Positions 22,575 to 26,589 of a DNA stretch of 26,589 bases are shown here, piece after piece. Made by a program: the position numbers and the translations under genes. Under the pieces are notes generated by a model, which searched no databases, was not told the origin of the DNA, and was given only the letters and a program-made list of their open reading frames with translations. Position 1 is the stretch's first letter; each line of letters opens with the position of its first letter. The DNA comes from Apostichopus californicus (taxonomy: Eukaryota; Echinodermata; Holothuroidea; Aspidochirotida; Stichopodidae). The DNA is taken from positions 1-26,589 of the forward strand of contig JAIPMN010016737.1 of NCBI GenBank assembly GCA_020650975.1, written 5' to 3'.

Positions 22575-24009
22575 ACACTTGCTGCAACATGGTTAGAGGG
22601 TCACTTGAGCTCCCCCGTCCCAGACTTGTGCCCTCTCCCTCCCTTCTAAATAAGCTAGACAGATGACAAATCAGGACCAACATAATAGTCACAGTTTAAT
22701 TCTTGTTCCAATTTGCCTTTAAGTAAAGCTTATGTTACTGTATGCCTCCTTACCTAAAGTAATGTAGAAATGGCCATCTGGAAATAATTTGGAAGGAGTT
22801 TTAATTCTACTGCAAAATTAAATTAGTTAATTTCAAACAAACAAAAAACATCCCCCGACCTACATCGGGTTGTGTCCCAGACTGTGGCAGTAGCCAGTCT
22901 TTGCTGTGGCGCCTGTTAGAAGCCAGGGTAACTTTTTCTCTCTGTAATCCGTTACAATTCAAACCAGAACGACTTTATGTGTTATGCATGTACGTTACAT
23001 CAATAAATGTACAATGGAAGATCTGGTCACATACGGCCAAGATTAACCAAAAATTTGGTTTGTTTACCCCAAAGACCATTGAGACAGTTCTGATGTGGTC
23101 AATTGTCCTATGGAAGCATACCCTCTGATATTCTAACATGGTTTCTTACCTCACCCTCTCCCTGTTTCACCTCCCCTTCCCTCTGCCCCCTCCCCCTCTC
23201 CATCCACATCAAAAAACAAAATTCTGCAGAAAATACCAAAATATGCTCACCTGTCATTTTATTTGTCTATACTTGTGCGATTCATTCAAGTATTACAGAT
23301 ATTTTTCCTTTCTTTCCGAATTGTGAATCGTGACCAAAACTAAAAAGGAACTTTAGAGCAGGTCAAACCAACCCATTGTTTTCCACTTTCTTTAATTTTC
23401 ATTGTTTGTGCTCCTTTTGACCTTTGTGGGAAATTTGTCTTTATTTTGTGGTCTTTATGTTTGTCTATTTCACTTTATATCATATCAAAATAATAATCCT
23501 AAAAAACCCAGAACAATTCATAGGCTTATAAGTTTACATAATGACAAAACTTTCAAAATTACAGTGCCACCAAACTGATAAAGAGGTTATATAGTCCGAG
23601 TACTGATTAGAAAATCTCTGGTATTGTTCTTCATAGCAGTATATGACCTTACACTTCACACGTCTGGCTTCTTTGTTTCTCCGTGGAAAAGGGGCAACTA
23701 GTGAAACCGCATCATTTTCATATCACAACTTCTGACAACAAAGTTCAACTCGGTTGTGATCCTCCAGAGAGTTTCTTTGACAAAAACTTCCTTCTGTCTG
23801 CTTCAAAAATTTGGATTACAAATTGGAAGTGCTACTGGTAACAAGGTTGGTTTGATTGAAATCTTTATCAGGGCGCTCTATCTAGAAGGATATCAGACGT
23901 CAGAATTTGAACAGAGTTTCATAAGAAGATTTGCCACCAGGGAATTAGGTGCCTGTTGCCCATTTACAAATTTCCATTTTTCACATCCTGCAAAGACCTT
24001 TTACCAACG
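22575..24009. other. Upstream region / 5' UTR of the Ig receptor gene
   Basis: A pyrimidine-rich strand lies at about 23150-23205. A TATATAG-like sequence occurs near 23588-23594, but neither a promoter nor a transcription start can be fixed. The coding frame is closed upstream by TGA at 23908-23910. A possible splice acceptor for a 5' UTR intron, pyrimidines then CAAAG, ends near 23995, just before the start codon. A GTG-started frame at 23756-24139 overlaps the gene in another frame and is not credible. Confidence 0.35.
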
Positions 24010-25545
24010 ATGCATCTTTCAATATCCGTGTTTTCTTTGTCGGTCATCATTCGAGTATGTTCTGCTGGAGTATTCCTGGAAGTTCCGAGTGACCAAAATT
24101 TCACCCTCGGCGAGATTACAGTTCTTCCTTGTAAGGTAAATATGGAAGAAATTCAGACAACATTGCAGCTCCGATGGGTCAAAGATGGCACCCTACTTTT
24201 GTCCTCAGACGAGAAAATCGAACATGGACGTCTACTGACCAACTGGAACCCGGTTACCGGTGACTTCAGTCTCTTGATTCTTGACACGGAGTTAGAAGAC
24301 ATCGGCGACTACTGCTGTAAAGTTCTCGATACAACCGACATCCAGCCGAGACTGATAGCTTCGGCAACTGCATCTTTAAGAACACCTTCTCTCTCTTCTC
24401 CTCTCTGCTATGCATTCTCCGAACAAGATGATACCAACCGACAAGTGGAGGCAGGTGAAACGACCATCTTTGTTTGTGAATTTCCACAGCAAGATTCGTT
24501 CGACCTCTCTTTACAATGGCAGCAGAACGGGACTGACGTAGAAATGAACGTGAACAAAGTCGATTCGTCTCTGTACTATTTTGCAACGTTTGCACCAAAG
24601 GACAGCGGTACCATCTTGCAATGTCACTACAAGGAGATACCATCTCTTAGTTGCACCCTTCCACCTGTCAATGTCCTCTACCCACCGATTGCAGAGATTG
24701 AGGTCATTCACGACAAGGAGCAGAAAGGGAATTTCCAAGAGGGTGAGACCTTAGACGTCCAGGTGTCATTTCACGCCAATCCCATGTCGGCTCATCTCCA
24801 CTGGACTGTTCATCCTCTTCAAAGATATTCCTTCCGAAGAGGTGGTTTTGCCATCGAGATCCACGAGGTCATCCACGAGAACGGTTTCGTCAATGTTTCT
24901 TGTAGGATAGTGAATGTTGTGGGAGCTACTGTCGCATGGAAACTGATTGAAGTGAAATCCCAACATGAAGGTCGCTCTACTAACATTTCAACATCCACTG
25001 AATTCACGGAAACAGAAACAACGACGGAAAGATCAACGCCATCATTCACCTCTTTTATGGGTGAGGCGGCAGGTAAAGGTCAAAAGGTCAACTCTAGCAA
25101 GTTCAATGATAACAGTTCCTCTTTGCTGCCCCTGTCCTTGGGTATTGGATTCGGTGTTTTTAGCCTCGCAGTGATCGTCACTATTGGTTTCATTTGCGTA
25201 ATCACTTGTAACAAAAGGAATAATGCTTCAGCGGTCGGCCAAGAGGGTGAGTTAAGGGTGACATACGACACCAATGGTGTAACCGAAGAAGTAAGGGTGC
25301 AGAGTGAGACACCTTCGTCGCATGTCTCCAGTGACTCCATAATTTTAAATCCCAGTAATCTAGCTCAGGCAAACGAATATGCTTATTCCAATTCCTCACC
25401 GGTATATGCTAGAAGCACAAAGGCAACAGGCAGTAGCCCCACATATCAAAAACCAGTTTTCATTTACCCAGAACAACTGGAAGTACCAGAATCGCCAGTA
25501 TACGATTCTGTACCATTTTCTAATCCAATTTCTAATGTTGCGTGA
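24010..25545 (+). CDS. Single-exon Ig-superfamily type I membrane receptor
   Basis: The product has 511 residues and is probably a cell-surface adhesion or signalling receptor. The ATG at 24010 is chosen because it begins a clean signal peptide (1-19, cleavage after VCSA), has A at -3, and the longer frame back to 23956 would need TTG. Ig1 spans about 22-122: Cys41, Trp56 and DIGDYCC with Cys103. Ig2 spans about 130-222: Cys156, Trp170 and DSG before Cys205, with extra Cys133 and Cys215. Ig3 spans about 225-316: Trp265 and Cys298, but no B-strand cysteine. A Ser/Thr-rich stalk runs 322-371. The membrane span is about 375-399, followed by CNKR. N-glycosylation sites are at 30, 173, 295, 325, 361 and 368. 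The tail (400-511) has seven tyrosines (419, 457, 459, 466, 479, 486, 498), three of them in S-P-x-Y: SPVYARS, SPTYQKP and SPVYDSV. YSN (459) fits GRB2, YQKP fits Crk and YDSV fits Nck SH2 preferences (inference). No intron interrupts the coding region, which is unusual for a multi-Ig protein. I cannot name an orthologue; nephrin/KIRREL-like or lineage-specific immune receptors are options. Confidence 0.9.
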   Translation: MHLSISVFSLSVIIRVCSAGVFLEVPSDQNFTLGEITVLPCKVNMEEIQTTLQLRWVKDGTLLLSSDEKIEHGRLLTNWNPVTGDFSLLILDTELEDIGDYCCKVLDTTDIQPRLIASATASLRTPSLSSPLCYAFSEQDDTNRQVEAGETTIFVCEFPQQDSFDLSLQWQQNGTDVEMNVNKVDSSLYYFATFAPKDSGTILQCHYKEIPSLSCTLPPVNVLYPPIAEIEVIHDKEQKGNFQEGETLDVQVSFHANPMSAHLHWTVHPLQRYSFRRGGFAIEIHEVIHENGFVNVSCRIVNVVGATVAWKLIEVKSQHEGRSTNISTSTEFTETETTTERSTPSFTSFMGEAAGKGQKVNSSKFNDNSSSLLPLSLGIGFGVFSLAVIVTIGFICVITCNKRNNASAVGQEGELRVTYDTNGVTEEVRVQSETPSSHVSSDSIILNPSNLAQANEYAYSNSSPVYARSTKATGSSPTYQKPVFIYPEQLEVPESPVYDSVPFSNPISNVA

Positions 25546-26400
25546 AGCATTATTCTGTGTCTAGCCACATTCTAGCTACATTGTCTGGAAGAGGTACGTA
25601 CTTGTACAGTATAGAAGTCACATCTATGAAACCCTATAGTGATACATAGGCTCAGTCGTAAACTTCTTGGACGGTTTTCTACTTATTTACTATCTTTGTG
25701 AATTATTGTTACAAATAAGATAGTTGTACACTTTGAATGCTATGTATTTAAAGAGGTATTTCTACTGTGCAGACTCGGAAAATATTGTACCGTTTAACAA
25801 ATGTTTCAATGTACTGACATACGCTAAACAACTCTGGAATTGCTCCTTAACACTTTATTTGCTCTTAATTTCAAAAATACTTTGCTGAACTTTGTATGAC
25901 TCATACAGTATGAGTTACTGCAAGTTGTTAAAGTAAAGTTGTTGAGAGAATACAGTAGTTGTATAAACAAGGGTGCATAATTTATATTGTAGACAGCATA
26001 AGATATTACAATTTTTTGACATTCCTTTTACATGAAACTTTATCATGTAATGTTTGAAAAGTGTTCAAAGTTGGAATAAGCTCTTCTCAACTAAACGTAC
26101 CATATAAATTTTTCAATGCTTATCGATATGATACTGTATGCAAATAGTCATCAATGATGATATCAAATAGCACATATTTTGTATATCAATTATAGAAATG
26201 TTGTATTAATAAGTGAAATTTACAGGAAGATTAAGGCAAGTCATTACAGCACTTTATAAAGTTCGTTGGGGTGCAAGAAAAATTATACACTTGGTTAATT
26301 TCCTTTATGACTCTCACGAGAGGTTTCTCCTATTAAAGAAAGACCTTTGGTGTAATAAAATCAAAAATTAAAATCAAAAAGAAAGATCCTGCTGTTGCTT
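25546..26400 (+). other. Probable 3' UTR of the Ig receptor gene
   Basis: AT-rich non-coding sequence directly after the stop codon. Poly(A) signals are ATTAAA at 26332-26337 and AATAAA at 26354-26359. The second is followed at once by an A-rich stretch (26357-26388) that could be normal genomic sequence or a decayed poly(A) tail. A further ATTAAA is at 26486-26491. Which one is used cannot be told from sequence. Confidence 0.45.
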
Positions 26401-26430
26401 AGTTCATTGGGTTTTTCAACAATACAAAAG

Positions 26431-26536
26431 AAATTGCTATGTCATTGGACGTTAAAGAGACAATCAGGCATTTCTTGTTTAAGGAATTAAAAACTGCAAT
26501 GTCATTAGAAATTAACTACAGATCGGATAAGTCATT
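26431..26536. repeat. Short imperfect tandem repeat around GTCATT
   Basis: AAATTGCTATGTCATTGGA at 26431 recurs 60 bases later as AAACTGCAATGTCATTAGA at 26491. A further GTCATTACC lies at 26531. This is a weak local duplication without other features. Confidence 0.4.
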
Positions 26537-26569
26537 ACCATACCGTATGTAAGAATAACAATACATAAA

Positions 26570-26589
26570 ATATATATATATATATATAT
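26570..26589. repeat. (TA)n microsatellite at window end
   Basis: Alternating A and T runs from 26570 to the last base and probably continues beyond. No function implied. Confidence 0.9.

Noticed and set aside
23956-24009. An 18-residue N-terminal extension of the Ig receptor
   Set aside because: The codon at 23956 is TTG, not ATG. The ATG at 24010 gives a proper signal peptide with A at -3.
23756-24139. 127-codon plus-strand frame overlapping the receptor start
   Set aside because: It begins with GTG, overlaps the real coding frame out of phase, and shows no recognisable domain.
24266-24643. Minus-strand 125-codon frame inside the Ig receptor
   Set aside because: It is the antisense shadow of a strong coding region, with no domain of its own.
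25387-25515. ITIM or ITAM motifs in the receptor tail
   Set aside because: No tyrosine has both the hydrophobic or Ser residue at -2 and Val/Leu/Ile at +3, and there is no paired YxxL/I spacing. YDSV has Pro at -2.

Overview
The window looks like nuclear DNA of a marine invertebrate animal. It is AT-rich, mostly non-coding, crowded with short dispersed repeats, and holds one clear protein gene with animal-type domains. A non-vertebrate deuterostome, perhaps an echinoderm, is my best guess from the repeat style and the immunoglobulin (Ig) receptor. No sequence here fixes the species. There is no operon-like organisation, no CRISPR array and no rRNA. The only tRNA-like sequence lies inside two SINE-type repeats.

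Layout. 1-300: right half of a foldback repeat and a purine/pyrimidine hairpin. 1345-2105: broken 3' end of a LINE, minus strand. 2234-2446: short copy of a repeat whose long version is at 21449-22570. 2521-2724: small CpG-rich patch. 2722-2901: 90-bp tandem duplication. 4125-4491: first of four copies of a ~360-bp TTAA-flanked MITE; the others are at 14584-14951, 17599-17963 and 19018-19394. 5411-5652: diverged 142-bp tandem repeat. 6418-6431: RFX-type X-box. 9755-10030 and 20230-20468: two tRNA-derived SINEs, both minus strand. 11399-11470: minisatellite. 12568-12962: full foldback element. The rest between these points is AT-rich sequence in which I recognise nothing.

The gene is at 24010-25545, plus strand. 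Its 511 codons lie in one uninterrupted exon. The product is a type I membrane protein: signal peptide, three Ig-like domains, Ser/Thr-rich stalk, one membrane span and a 112-residue tyrosine-containing tail. It resembles cell-adhesion or immune-type receptors of the immunoglobulin superfamily, but I cannot name an orthologue. A 3' UTR with several poly(A) signals follows, and the window ends in a (TA)n tract.

The points most worth following are the intronless multi-Ig receptor with a repeated S-P-x-Y tail motif, the four-copy TTAA MITE family, the long/short repeat pair with DR1-type sites, and two foldback copies identical over 103 bp yet 12.9 kb apart. I did not find evidence of a wholly new multi-gene system.
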